From the NCBI RefSeq assembly GCF_000526375.1, contig NZ_JAFY01000002.1:1-64000 (forward strand): a stretch of DNA of 64,000 nt. Direction: 5' to 3'. The position numbers were made by a program, and so were the translations under genes. The notes beneath the pieces are model-generated. The model worked only from the letters and a program-made list of their open reading frames with translations, was not told where the DNA came from and made no database searches. Shown here one piece after another: positions 17,399 through 26,477 of the stretch (the first letter of the stretch is position 1; the number at the start of each line of letters is the position of its first letter). The DNA is from Aminiphilus circumscriptus DSM 16581 (GTDB taxonomy: Bacteria > Synergistota > Synergistia > Synergistales > Aminiphilaceae).

Positions 17399-18243
17399 AT
17401 AGGGCGAGGCTTGAGAGAAGCGCCGCAAGCACGCCGCAGGCGAGCTTGAAGGCGCTGTCATAGAGCAGCGGCGCCAGAAACCCCGAGACGACGGCGAGGA
17501 TGAGGGTCTGGACGAAGGCCTGCAGCGAAGCCGCCAAGCCCCGGCTTTCTGGAAAGAGTGCAAGGGCCGTGACGGTGATCCCCGGCGCAGCGATGTTCAT
17601 GCCGAAGGCGTAGAGCATGAGGGGCAGGACCGCCCAGGGGAGTGCGGGGGCAAACAGGGCGGTGTAGGCCACGTTGCACAGCGCCGCCACCCCCATGACG
17701 CCGAAGCCGATCCGGATGATGGCCCCGGTGGAAAAAGCGGCGCGTCAGCCGCGCCGAGGTGGCGGCCCCCGTGACCATGCCGGCCACGAGGGGAACGAAG
17801 AGCCAGCCGAATCCGGTCTCGGGCTGGTGGAGGATGTTGATGACGAAACTGGCCGCCGAGCCGATGTAGAGCCCGAATCCGATGAAGAAGGTTCCCATGG
17901 ACAGGATCAGCCGGAGAAAGCGCATGTTCCGGACGACCTTTCCGTAGTCGGCGAGGATGCCCGCGGGTCGGAAGCGGTGGCGCATCCCCCGGGGAAGGCT
18001 CTCCGGAAGCAGACGGAAGAACGCGACGCTCATGAGCAGGGCAAAGGCCGCGAGGAAGAGAAAGACCGATCTCCAGCCGAAAAGCACGTGCAGCCATCCG
18101 CCGAGAATGGGGGCGATAGCGGGAGCGAGGCCGAAAACCATGGTGATGTAGGACATCACCCGGTGCGCCTCTGCACCCGAGGCGAGATCCTGCACGACCG
18201 CCCTTCCCACCACGGCTCCGCCCGCCGCCGCAAGATCTTGCAC
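17388..18243 (-). pseudogene. Broken MFS transporter gene (Bcr/CflA-like)
   Basis: The frame starting at 18243 reads GRAVVQDLASGAEAHRVMSY and GLAPAIAPILGGWLHVLFGW, the region from transmembrane helix 4 of Bcr/CflA-type exporters. About the first 100 residues are absent. Near 17732-17736 a run of five T (minus strand) breaks the frame; with four T the protein continues as STGAIIRIGFGVMGVAALCN. The C-terminus is cut by MITE copy C. A sequencing error could explain the T run but not the missing N-terminus. It lies directly downstream of trpB. Confidence 0.8.
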
Positions 18244-18254
18244 TCCTCGACGCG

Positions 18255-18345
18255 GCGTGCCCTGCACCGCGGCGCAGGGCACGCTTCCACGACGGCGCGA
18301 CCGTCGCGAGGGCGGCGTTCCGCCGCAGCCTTACGCGGCGGAACG
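18255..18345 (-). terminator. Two strong hairpins after trpB
   Basis: Two 11-bp perfect stems lie just after the trpB stop: GCGTGCCCTGC / GCAGGGCACGC (18255-18284) and CGTTCCGCCGC / GCGGCGGAACG (18316-18345). Neither has a T tract. They may slow or end trpB transcription or protect its 3' end. They occupy the place where the missing N-terminus of the transporter gene would be. Confidence 0.5.
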
Positions 18346-18354
18346 ACACGAAAC

Positions 18355-19587
18355 CTACAACCCGAGCAGCGGCAGGAGCGTGTCCAGGTCCTTGTCACCC
18401 CTGCCGGAGAGGTTCACCAGGAGGATCTGTTCCTTCTCCATCGAGGGAAGCCTCTTCAGCGCGTAGGCGAGCGCATGGGAACTCTCGATGGCGGGAATGA
18501 TGCCCTCTTCCCGACAGAGGCGCCCGAAGGCGGTGATGGCCTCCTCGTCGGTGACGGCCACATACTGCACCCTCCCGGTATCTTTGAGATAGGCGTGCTC
18601 TGGGCCGACGCCAGGATAATCGAGCCCCGGAGCAATGGAATAGACCGGAGCGGGCTCGCCCGCGTCGTCGGCGAGCACATAGGTGTTGAAGCCGTGGACG
18701 ACGCCGGGAGAACCCGCTACGAGAGTGGCCGCGTGGGCGCCGAGGCCGAGGTGCAGCCCCTTGCCCGCGGGCTCCACGCCCGTGATGGCCACCTGCGGGT
18801 CCGCAAGAAATCCGGAGAAGATGCCGATGGCGTTGCTGCCGCCGCCGACACAGGCCACCACTTCGTCGGGAAGCCGTCCCTCCCGCTGGAGCATCTGCGT
18901 CCGGGCCTCGCTGCCGATGACGCTCTGAAAGAAGCGGACGATTTCGGGATAGGGAGAGGGGCCGACGGCGGAACCGAGGAGATAGAACGCCTCGGGATCC
19001 TCCATCCACGCCGCGAGCGCGCCGTCCACCGCCTCTTTGAGCGTGGCCTGACCGAAGGAGACGGGGACCACCGTTGCGCCGAGGGCACGCATGCGCCCCA
19101 CGTTGGGAGCCTGACGCGCCACGTCCACCGCGCCCATGTAGACAACGCACTCCATGCCGAGCAGCGCCGCCGCGGTGGCGCTGGCCGTTCCGTGCATTCC
19201 CGCGCCGGTCTCGGCGATGAGGCGCTTCTTTCCCATGCGCTTCGCCAAAAGCCCCTGTCCGAGAGCGTTGTTGATCTTGTGCGCCCCCGTGTGGTTCAGG
19301 TCCTCCCGCTTCAGAAAGAGCCGCCCGCCGCCGCACGCCCTGGAGAGGTTCCGGCACTCCGTCACGGGGGAAGGTCTGCCCACGAACTCCACCAGCACTT
19401 CGTCCAGCTCCTTCCGGAACGTCGGATCCGCCACGGCCTCGTCGAAGGCCTTCTCCAGCTCTTCCAAAAGCACCGCGATCCCCTCGGGAACGAATCTGCC
19501 GCCGTAAGGGCCGAAATAGCCCCGCTTCGTCCGCGCCGCACCCTGTTCGTTCAAAACCGCCGTTCCGCCTTTGCTCATCTCTGCCAT
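18355..19587 (-). CDS. trpB: Tryptophan synthase beta chain
   Basis: The 410-residue protein is a TrpB1-type enzyme that joins indole and serine using pyridoxal phosphate. It has the [13 protein letters not shown] start, the Schiff-base Lys104 in [23 protein letters not shown] and the phosphate loop [10 protein letters not shown]. Relative to many TrpB proteins the sequence around [10 protein letters not shown] has Met where Gln is common. There is no trpA or other trp gene nearby. ATG 19587 has a GAGGAGGCGAGGAAC ribosome site. A Trp-codon leader peptide and terminator lie upstream, so control by attenuation is likely. Confidence 0.95.
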   Translation of the reverse strand: MAEMSKGGTAVLNEQGAARTKRGYFGPYGGRFVPEGIAVLLEELEKAFDEAVADPTFRKELDEVLVEFVGRPSPVTECRNLSRACGGGRLFLKREDLNHTGAHKINNALGQGLLAKRMGKKRLIAETGAGMHGTASATAAALLGMECVVYMGAVDVARQAPNVGRMRALGATVVPVSFGQATLKEAVDGALAAWMEDPEAFYLLGSAVGPSPYPEIVRFFQSVIGSEARTQMLQREGRLPDEVVACVGGGSNAIGIFSGFLADPQVAITGVEPAGKGLHLGLGAHAATLVAGSPGVVHGFNTYVLADDAGEPAPVYSIAPGLDYPGVGPEHAYLKDTGRVQYVAVTDEEAITAFGRLCREEGIIPAIESSHALAYALKRLPSMEKEQILLVNLSGRGDKDLDTLLPLLGL

Positions 19588-19816
19588 GTTCCTCGCCTCC
19601 TCTGGTTTCTTTCGATGTCCCTCCGCTGCGCTGCGTTTTTCTTCCCCTTCTCACCGCTCCTCTTCTTTCCCCTTCCCTTCTCCACTCCTCGCCTTTTCTC
19701 TGCTCTCTTCCTTCTTCTCCATGCCCCTTTCTTCCGGGCGCTCTTTTCCGTTCGCTCCGCGTTCTCCCGCTTGCGTTCGCGTCGTCCGCGCCCGCCGCTT
19801 CGCGACGGACCGACAT

Positions 19817-19895
19817 ACAAAAAGGGCCGTCGTCGCGACGGCCCCGAAAAGGACAACGCAGGGGGCCGCGGGAATGCGCCTGTCCCGCGGCCCCC
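19817..19895 (-). terminator. trpB attenuator: competing hairpin and intrinsic terminator
   Basis: Downstream of the leader peptide, on the minus strand, a 13-bp stem (GGGGGCCGCGGGA / TCCCGCGGCCCCC, 19861-19895) is followed by a perfect 9-bp terminator stem GGGCCGTCG / CGACGGCCC with a CGA loop and five T (19820-19844). The stretch GTCCCGC just after the leader stop (19918-19924) can pair with GCGGGAC in the first stem (19882-19888), and 19875-19885 can pair with 19851-19860. Alternative folds are thus possible, as attenuation needs; which fold antiterminates was not computed. Confidence 0.8.
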
Positions 19896-19925
19896 CTTGA
19901 AAAACAGGTCAAAGGCGGCGGGACC

Positions 19926-19976
19926 CTAAGGCCACCACCACCAGAAATGCGTCAGACGAAAACCGTTCCTGGACAC
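19926..19976 (-). CDS. trpL: trp leader peptide with four consecutive Trp codons
   Basis: A 16-codon ORF ends RLTHFWWWWP then TAG; its four TGG codons are adjacent (19929-19940). The GTG start at 19976 has AGAAGGG upstream. An in-frame ATG at 19994 would make 22 residues but falls almost at the predicted transcription start, so GTG is preferred. Leader peptides rich in the regulated amino acid let ribosome stalling report charged tRNA-Trp. It lies between a good promoter and a terminator 340 bp upstream of trpB. Confidence 0.85.
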   Translation of the reverse strand: MSRNGFRLTHFWWWWP

Positions 19977-20001
19977 TGCACCCTTCTGCGTCATGGACGG
20001 G

Positions 20002-20031
20002 ACCATACCACGGAAACCGCGCCTCTGTCAA
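20002..20031 (-). promoter_or_regulatory. Promoter of the trpL-trpB unit
   Basis: Minus-strand TTGACA (20026-20031), an 18-bp spacer and TATGGT (20002-20007) predict a start near 19995, just before the leader peptide. The -35 is a perfect consensus. Confidence 0.75.
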
Positions 20032-20245
20032 CGCCGTTCCGTCGCCCCTCCACCGAGCGAGAACCCCGTCACGACGGCACCCGCCGAAGCGAGACACGAC
20101 ATCCCCCACTCCAGCAACAGGCAGCGAAAATGACCCGGCGGCCTGTCCCGGACAGATGCACCTTCTCCCGAAGCCGTTGCACGCGACACAACAATCCCGA
20201 CATCGAAAAACTTTATTGCCCTCGGATCCAACTGCGTCCATGCTC

Positions 20246-20310
20246 TTGTATTGCGCTACAGGACTTGTTATAATACCTTTATTATCTTACTAAGTTAGAT
20301 TATATCTAAC
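20246..20310 (+). promoter_or_regulatory. Promoter and palindromic operator upstream of the IclR gene
   Basis: TTGTAT (20246-20251), a 17-bp spacer and a perfect TATAAT (20269-20274) form a promoter facing the regulator. A perfect palindrome, GTTAGAT-TAT-ATCTAAC (20294-20310), lies about 13 bp after the predicted start, where a bound repressor would block transcription. A leader of about 240 nt without visible genes follows. Confidence 0.65.
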
Positions 20311-20547
20311 CACAAGGGCCTCGTCGCTGCAAAACGCTCCCGCGTAAAACACGGTTCCGGTCCAGCTCCTTCGGCACGGCAGCGGCGTGCGGACAAAATC
20401 CGCCGCGGAGCACCCGCACTCGGAAAAAAGCACGACATCCGCCGTCGCGGCGATTTCTGCACTTCGAAGACACGGCGTTTTTCCCGTTCATGTTCATGTT
20501 CACGTTCATCACAAACACGCATCGATGAAAAAGGAGGAACTCCGCAC

Positions 20548-21324
20548 ATGAAACCGCCCACGAGCATCGAAAAAGCGGCCTCCGTCCTGGACAGACTGGC
20601 CGAACCGCCCTACACCATGTCCCTCACGGAGGTGGCGGATTTTCTCTCCATGAGCAAGCCCGGTGCGCTGAGCATGCTCGACGCCATGGAACAGTGCGGG
20701 TTCGTCTTCCGCGATTCCCTGACAAAGCGTTACACCCTCGGGGCCTCTCTCGTCCGGCTCGGCAAGGCCTTTCTGGAGCAATCCGATCTGGAGGACACGG
20801 TCATGCCCCATCTGGTCCGCCTCAAGGAGACGACGCCCGGAGGAAGGGGACACACCTATCTGAGCATCTGGGACGGGCGGAAGTGTTTTCTGCTCCTCTC
20901 CGTGGATTTTCTCCACGACCGGCGGACCTACGGTCCCTACGAGGGAGGCGGAATTCCACTCCACGCGGGACTCACGGCGATCCTCCTGGCGGCCTACCAG
21001 GACCAGGCGACGATCCGGCGCATGCTGGAGGCGGCGGTCCCGCTGAAGAAAGTGACGGAGAACACCCTCACGGACATCGATCAGATCATGGAGCACTATC
21101 GCAGAGTCCGCGAACAGGGGTACCACCTGGGCAACGAAGGATACCGCATCGGTTTCGTGGGCATCGCCGCACCGGTGTTCGACAAGGACGGCAGAGCCTT
21201 CGCCGCGGTGGCCCTCTCCTGTCCCAAGACACTGCTCTCCCGGGAGGCGCTTGTGGAGAGCTACCTGGACGGCGTGCTCGAAACGGCCCGGGTCATCACC
21301 CGAAAGATCGCCCTTCGGGGGTGA
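20548..21324 (+). CDS. IclR-family transcriptional regulator
   Basis: The 258-residue protein has an N-terminal winged helix (SIEKAASVLDRLAE, SLTEVADFLSMSKPGALSML) and an IclR effector domain (PLHAGLTAILLAAYQ, GYHLGNEGYRIGFVGIAAPV, AFAAVALSCPK). The start has a GGAGGAACTCCGCAC ribosome site. It heads a plus-strand run of peptide-use genes and probably regulates them; the ligand is unknown. Confidence 0.9.
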   Translation: MKPPTSIEKAASVLDRLAEPPYTMSLTEVADFLSMSKPGALSMLDAMEQCGFVFRDSLTKRYTLGASLVRLGKAFLEQSDLEDTVMPHLVRLKETTPGGRGHTYLSIWDGRKCFLLLSVDFLHDRRTYGPYEGGGIPLHAGLTAILLAAYQDQATIRRMLEAAVPLKKVTENTLTDIDQIMEHYRRVREQGYHLGNEGYRIGFVGIAAPVFDKDGRAFAAVALSCPKTLLSREALVESYLDGVLETARVITRKIALRG

Positions 21325-21455
21325 TTCCGCCCGAAGCCGCCACCGCCGCAGGTTCCGAAGCGATGGCACGGCGCCGGACGGGATGTCCTGTCCGTTCGGC
21401 GAGCGGACAAAAACGACGGCGCAAAGGGGCGCCGCAGGAGGAGCAGGAGAACGAA

Positions 21456-22745
21456 ATGGAAGGTGAAACGATCATGCGCGGAGAAACCGCTCCCGGGAAG
21501 GACGTCTCCGCCGGGAAGTTCTTTTCGGAAAAACGCTTCATCGAAGACTACGTCCGCCGCAACCGGGAGAACATGCTCGACTTCTGGGAAGCACTGGTGA
21601 ACAGAGAAAGCTTCTCCGGGGACAAACCTTCGGTGGACGCCCTGGCGGCGTGGCTCGCCGAACGCTTCGACGAGATCGGAGGAACCTGCGAACTTCTGCG
21701 CTTTGCCAAGGCCGGGAATGGCCTCGCCGTCACGCTGAACGGAAACGCGCCCGGCAGGCCGGTCCTTCTGCTCGGCCATTACGACACGGTCTTTCCCCCG
21801 CTCGCGGAAGAGCGGCGGACGTTCCGTATTGAGGATGGGCGTGCCTACGGCCCGGGGGTCCTGGACATGAAGGGGGGCATCACCATCGCCTTTCACGCCG
21901 TCCGGGCCCTTCTCGAAGGGGGGTTCAGGGAGCGCCCGATCCGGGTTCTCCTCGCGGGAGACGAGGAGACCGGGCACCCCGAGTCCGACATGGGGGAGCG
22001 TTTCCGCGCCGCCGCCGCGGAATGCGTCGCGGCCTTCAACCTGGAGACGGGCGCTCTCGACGACGGGGTCATCGTGGAACGCAAGGGCATGAGCCGTTAC
22101 CTTCTCGACGTGCGGGGCAGAGCGGCCCACGCGGGGCGCGACCTCGAAGAGGGGCGGAGCGCCGTGCTCGAGGCGGCGCACAAGACCGTCGCCATCTCCG
22201 CCGCGTCGGGAGAGGACATGGGCTTCAACGTGGGTGTCTTCCGGGGAGGCACCGTGGCAAACGTCGTGGCGGACAGGGCGGAGCTGCACATCGACGTGCG
22301 CACCCGCACCACCGGCGCCGCCGCCCGGGCGGAAGCGCTGCTCCGGGACGTGGCCCGCCGCAGCACCGTGGAGGGTACGGAGGCGAACCTGTCAGGGGGA
22401 ATGTTTTTCCCTCCCATGGAACGCACCCCGGGCAACCTGGCGCTCTTCGAACATCTCCGGTGGGTGGCGGACTCTTTCGACCTGCCTCCGGTGCACCCCG
22501 CCGCCTCGGGGGGGAGTTCCGATTCGGCCTTCACCGTCGCGGCGGGAACCCCCACGGCGGATCAACTCGGCGTCAAAGGCAGGCACAACCATTCCCCCAT
22601 GGAGTGGGCTGACGTGGCCTCGCTCTTTGAGCGCACACGCTTTCTCTTTTGCGCCGTCGCCACCCTGGGGAACTTCGAGAAAACGTGGACGGCAGCGGAA
22701 CGAAAGGATTCCCACGGGAAGAACCACGAGAAGGGGGGTGTCTGA
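21456..22745 (+). CDS. M20-family metallopeptidase (carboxypeptidase G2-like)
   Basis: This 429-residue zinc hydrolase has the M20 signature: GHYDTVF (His, Asp), GPGVLDMKGG (bridging Asp), DEETGHPES (general base Glu and ligand Glu), HAGRD in the lid domain and GRHNHSPMEW (last His ligand). It resembles glutamate carboxypeptidases and probably splits peptides or N-acyl amino acids in the cytoplasm. ATG 21456 follows GGAGGAGCAGGAG; ATG 21474 is a second choice. It lies between the IclR gene and the transporter operon. Confidence 0.9.
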   Translation: MEGETIMRGETAPGKDVSAGKFFSEKRFIEDYVRRNRENMLDFWEALVNRESFSGDKPSVDALAAWLAERFDEIGGTCELLRFAKAGNGLAVTLNGNAPGRPVLLLGHYDTVFPPLAEERRTFRIEDGRAYGPGVLDMKGGITIAFHAVRALLEGGFRERPIRVLLAGDEETGHPESDMGERFRAAAAECVAAFNLETGALDDGVIVERKGMSRYLLDVRGRAAHAGRDLEEGRSAVLEAAHKTVAISAASGEDMGFNVGVFRGGTVANVVADRAELHIDVRTRTTGAAARAEALLRDVARRSTVEGTEANLSGGMFFPPMERTPGNLALFEHLRWVADSFDLPPVHPAASGGSSDSAFTVAAGTPTADQLGVKGRHNHSPMEWADVASLFERTRFLFCAVATLGNFEKTWTAAERKDSHGKNHEKGGV

Positions 22746-22877
22746 AGACAGAGGCGGAGAGGACACATCCCTTTCGTGTCGGCGCGACAGGGAGCGGACG
22801 CGGCACGCAGCCTCCGGCACGGGTTCACCCGCGTCCTTCGGTGGTTCCACGGCCCCATTTGGAGAGGAGTGAAGGAA

Positions 22878-24416
22878 ATGAAAAGGAAAATCGCTCGTGT
22901 GTGTCTCGGCCTCCTGTTGACACTGAGCCTCGTCGTTCCCGCGATGGCCCGGGAGCTGGTCATCGTGGCGGCGGAGGAGATCGAGAACACGGACATCCAG
23001 CAGTGCACCACCAGCTTCGCGACGCACGACTTCCTCTACGCCCCCATGCTCGTTCTCGACAGCGACATGACTCTGCAGAAGGGATACGTGTCGGACTGGA
23101 AGGTCTCCGAGGATGGAATGGTCATCACCATGACCATTCCGGAGGGACTGAAATTCTCCAACGGCGACCCCGTCACGGCGGAGGCGGTGATGCGCTCCTT
23201 CGTGCGCTACGCGGAGACATCCTCCTTCGGGGCGGATTTCAAGAAGGACTGCAGCTTCAGCGTGAACGGCAACGACTTCATCATGACCTGGACGGACTCC
23301 CCCGCCGCGAACTTCGTGGACATGGCAAGCGCCTTCACGGGCCTGGTGGACGTGGCCGCCGCGGAACGCACGGACAAGGACGAATTCGCCCGCAAGGCCG
23401 TGACGTTCGGCCTCTTCGCGGTGGACGAGTGGGTCCAGGGATCGCACATCATCCTCAAACGCAATCCGTACCACCGGACGAACATTCCCTTCGTGGAGAA
23501 CAAAGGCATCGCCCTCGTGGAATCCGTACGAGTGCGCTTCGTCCCCAGCGGCTTCACCCGCGTGTCGGAAATCCAGGCGGGCAAGGCGGACATCGCCTTC
23601 AACATCCCCATCGAGAACGTGGACGAACTGGAGAAGAACGACAACGTCGAGATGATCCGCTATCTCCTCGCGGGAGGGAGCATGTACTACCTGAACGACA
23701 AGGTTCCCGGCCTGAATGATCCCGCAGTGCGCCAGGCGATCATCCGGGGCATCGACAAGGAGGAACTCGTGGCGGTTCTGGACGACAAGGCCCAGGCCCG
23801 GTACGGTTTCATGCCCCCCACCATGTCGGGCTACAGCGAGGCCGCGGAGGAAGCGTTCTCCCGGGACTTCGGCTACGACATGGAAAAGGCGAAGGGGCTT
23901 CTTGAGACCGCGGGGTGGAAGGCCGGCAAGGACGGCATCCGCGAGAAGGACGGCGTGCGGCTGAGCTTCACCATGATGGTTCCTCTGGACATTCCCGAGA
24001 TGGCCTCCACGGCGCCGCTGATCCAGGCCCAGCTCAAGAAGCTCGGCATCGCTGTGGAGATCCGGGAGTTCGAGCACAACTACGTGAAGAACCAGACGCG
24101 CAAGGGCGAGTACGAGATCGCCGGACGACGCTACAACTGGCCCGACGGCAGCATGGTGAACTACCTTTTCGAATCGACCTACAAGTACACGAGCGACCCC
24201 GAGGTGGACGAGGTGCTCAAGGTCGCCGTGAACGAGACGAACCCGGCGAAGCGCATGGAGCTCTACGCAAAGGGGCAGCGCCTGGTGCTGGAGAAGGGGC
24301 TCGGCGTTCCACTCCTCACGCCCTTCCGCTACCTGGCGTTCAGCAAGCAGATCAAGGGATACAAGATGACGGGGAACACGATCCTTCTGCTCAACGACGT
24401 GGAATTCGTGAAATAG
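22878..24416 (+). CDS. Peptide ABC transporter substrate-binding protein
   Basis: This 512-residue family 5 solute-binding protein starts with a clear signal peptide (MKRKIARVCLGLLLTLSLVV then AMA) at ATG 22878, with ribosome site GGAGAGGAGTGAAGGAA. Family features include LKFSNGDPVTAEAV, DPAVRQAIIRGIDKEEL and YDMEKAKGLLETAGWK. It captures di- or oligopeptides in the periplasm for the permease and ATPase genes that follow. The specific ligand cannot be read from sequence. Confidence 0.93.
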   Translation: MKRKIARVCLGLLLTLSLVVPAMARELVIVAAEEIENTDIQQCTTSFATHDFLYAPMLVLDSDMTLQKGYVSDWKVSEDGMVITMTIPEGLKFSNGDPVTAEAVMRSFVRYAETSSFGADFKKDCSFSVNGNDFIMTWTDSPAANFVDMASAFTGLVDVAAAERTDKDEFARKAVTFGLFAVDEWVQGSHIILKRNPYHRTNIPFVENKGIALVESVRVRFVPSGFTRVSEIQAGKADIAFNIPIENVDELEKNDNVEMIRYLLAGGSMYYLNDKVPGLNDPAVRQAIIRGIDKEELVAVLDDKAQARYGFMPPTMSGYSEAAEEAFSRDFGYDMEKAKGLLETAGWKAGKDGIREKDGVRLSFTMMVPLDIPEMASTAPLIQAQLKKLGIAVEIREFEHNYVKNQTRKGEYEIAGRRYNWPDGSMVNYLFESTYKYTSDPEVDEVLKVAVNETNPAKRMELYAKGQRLVLEKGLGVPLLTPFRYLAFSKQIKGYKMTGNTILLLNDVEFVK

Positions 24417-24671
24417 ACTACCCGCCTTCGGAACGCGCCGGAGATGGACGGAGAAAGCCCTTCCGCCGCCCGCGCGTTCCGCACCGAAGCATTTTTCGCG
24501 GCAGCGTCATCTCCGTCGCTTGTCACGGGACTTTTTCCCGTCACGGCGGCGGGCTCCTGCGGGGCTCTCTTTCGGAAATGTCCCGGCGGGCATCCGTCCG
24601 TGAAGAAGCCCTCCGGTAACGACGCGGCGGACAAAGAAGGCGGAACAAGAGCGACGGAAGGAGGATCTCCG

Positions 24672-25619
24672 TTGGGTGATTTTCTCGCGTTCACGGCAAA
24701 ACGTCTCTTCCAGGGAGCACTCGTGGTGCTCACGGTCTCCTTCGTGCTCTTCTCCATCATGCACATGATGCCCGGAGACCCCATCCAGCTCATCGACAAT
24801 CCAAGGGCATCGGAGGAGACCATCGAGCGCCTCCGCAAAGAATGGGGACTCGACAAACCCTTCCTGGTGCAGTACGGCTACTGGCTCGGCAACGTCCTCC
24901 GGGGCGATCTGGGAAGATCCATCACCACGGGGCAGTCCGTGACGTCCCTCATCGCGGGGCGCTTTCCCTTCACGCTCAAGCTCACCCTCACGGCACTGCT
25001 GCTGCAGTATCTCGTCGCCACGCCCCTCGGACTCTGGGCGGCCTACAAGCGGGACTCCTGGTTCGACAAGTGCTGCGTGGTGGTCACATCGGTCCTCCGG
25101 GCCATTCCCTTCTTCTGGCTGGGCATCCTGCTCATTCTCGTCTTCAGTGTCCACTTCGGCCTTCTTCCCGTCTCGGGGGCTTCAGGGCCGGCATCCTACA
25201 TCCTGCCCGTGCTGACCCTCATGCTCCCCCGTCTGGCGGAGACACTGCGCATCACCCGCTCGGAGGTGCTGGAGATTCTCCGGGAAAAGCACGTGGCCAC
25301 GGCCTACGCCAAGGGACTGAGCGAGCGGGCCGTCATGATCCGCCACGTGCTGCGCAACGCCCTCGTGCCCGTGACAGTCATGTTCTTTCTCGCCGTTCCC
25401 TGGCTCATCGGGGGCTCCATCATCACCGAAACCATCTTCGCCTGGCCGGGCATGGGGCGTCTGCTCTGGAAATCCGTGTCGGTGCAGGACTTCCCGGTCG
25501 TGCAGGGCATCGTGCTCCTCATCGCCATCCTCACCGTGGTGAGCACCACTCTGGGGGACCTCCTCACGGGGCTGCTGGACCCGCGCATTCGGGTGGAACT
25601 GAGGAGGGAACAGGCATGA
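24672..25619 (+). CDS. Dipeptide ABC transporter permease (DppB-like)
   Basis: This 315-residue membrane protein has six hydrophobic segments and the binding-protein-dependent permease loop EILREKHVATAYAKGLSER (EAA motif). MHMMPGDPI and DKPFLVQYGYWLGNVLRGDLG are typical of DppB. I choose TTG 24672 because AAGGAGG is 8 bp upstream and the length then matches the family; the frame is open back to 24444. The stop overlaps the next ATG. Confidence 0.92.
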   Translation: MGDFLAFTAKRLFQGALVVLTVSFVLFSIMHMMPGDPIQLIDNPRASEETIERLRKEWGLDKPFLVQYGYWLGNVLRGDLGRSITTGQSVTSLIAGRFPFTLKLTLTALLLQYLVATPLGLWAAYKRDSWFDKCCVVVTSVLRAIPFFWLGILLILVFSVHFGLLPVSGASGPASYILPVLTLMLPRLAETLRITRSEVLEILREKHVATAYAKGLSERAVMIRHVLRNALVPVTVMFFLAVPWLIGGSIITETIFAWPGMGRLLWKSVSVQDFPVVQGIVLLIAILTVVSTTLGDLLTGLLDPRIRVELRREQA

Positions 25620-26461
25620 AGACGGAAGCGTTCCGCACCCACCTGGGCGAGGCCTGCCGCAACAGAACCTTTCTCGCGGGGTTTCTCATTCTGGCGAGCG
25701 TGGTGGTGGTGGCCCTCTTCGCCGAACGCATCGCACTCCGCCCCTACGACGAAATCAGCGTGCGGGAGAAGCTGCAACCCCCCTCGGCGTCCCACTTCTT
25801 CGGCACGGACCATCTCGGGCGGGATCTCTTCTCCCGGGTGATCCACGGCTCCCGGATCACGCTGAAGATCGGCGTCATCGCCGTGACCATCCAGGTGCTT
25901 TTGGGCGTCACCCTGGGACTTCTCGCCGGTTTCTACGGCGGCTGGCAGGACAAGGTGATCCTCTTCTTCACCGACGCCACCTGGGCACTGCCGCCGACGA
26001 TCCTCGCCATCGCCATCTGTGCCGCCCTCGGCCCGGGGCTGACGAACGTGATCATCGCCGTGGCGCTCGTCTCTTGGGCGCGGTTCACTCGCGTCATCCG
26101 CGCCAAGACCCAGAGCATCAAGAATCTTCCCTTCATCGAGTCGGCCCGGGCCTTCGGCGAGAACGACGCGGCGCTCCTCTTCCGCTACATTTTCCCCAAC
26201 GTGGTTCCCGTGACCATCGTGCTGGCAACCCTTTCCCTCCCCGCCACGATCATCACCACCACGGCCCTGGGCTTCCTCGGCCTCGGCGCGCAGCCGCCCT
26301 CGCCGGACTGGGGCGTGATCCTCTCGGACGGCATGACCTACATGACCCGCGCCCCCTGGCTGAGCGTCTTTCCGGGGTTGGCCATCATCTACGTGGTGCT
26401 CGGCTTCAACCTCATCGGCGAGGGACTCCGGGATCTCCTCGATCCCCGGCTGAAGATCTGA
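25616..26461 (+). CDS. Dipeptide ABC transporter permease (DppC-like)
   Basis: This 281-residue partner permease shows the DppC features FGTDHLGRDLFSRVIHGSR and the coupling loop ESARAFGENDAALLFRYIFP. It has about six membrane segments and ends LIGEGLRDLLDPRLKI, the standard C-terminus. Its ATG overlaps the dppB stop (ATGA), so translation is coupled. Confidence 0.94.
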   Translation: MKTEAFRTHLGEACRNRTFLAGFLILASVVVVALFAERIALRPYDEISVREKLQPPSASHFFGTDHLGRDLFSRVIHGSRITLKIGVIAVTIQVLLGVTLGLLAGFYGGWQDKVILFFTDATWALPPTILAIAICAALGPGLTNVIIAVALVSWARFTRVIRAKTQSIKNLPFIESARAFGENDAALLFRYIFPNVVPVTIVLATLSLPATIITTTALGFLGLGAQPPSPDWGVILSDGMTYMTRAPWLSVFPGLAIIYVVLGFNLIGEGLRDLLDPRLKI

Positions 26462-26477
26462 CGGGAGAGACGGAACG

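Noticed and set aside
19575-19856. A 93-codon Arg/Lys-rich frame between the attenuator and trpB
   Set aside because: It results from the purine-rich leader, starts before the terminator hairpin and has no ribosome site.
17674-19929. A 751-codon plus-strand frame
   Set aside because: It is antisense to the MFS remnant and trpB, both clear by family motifs; open antisense frames are expected at this GC content.
22392-24077. A 561-codon minus-strand frame
   Set aside because: Antisense to the M20 peptidase and solute-binding protein; His/Asp/Glu-rich composition typical of shadow frames.
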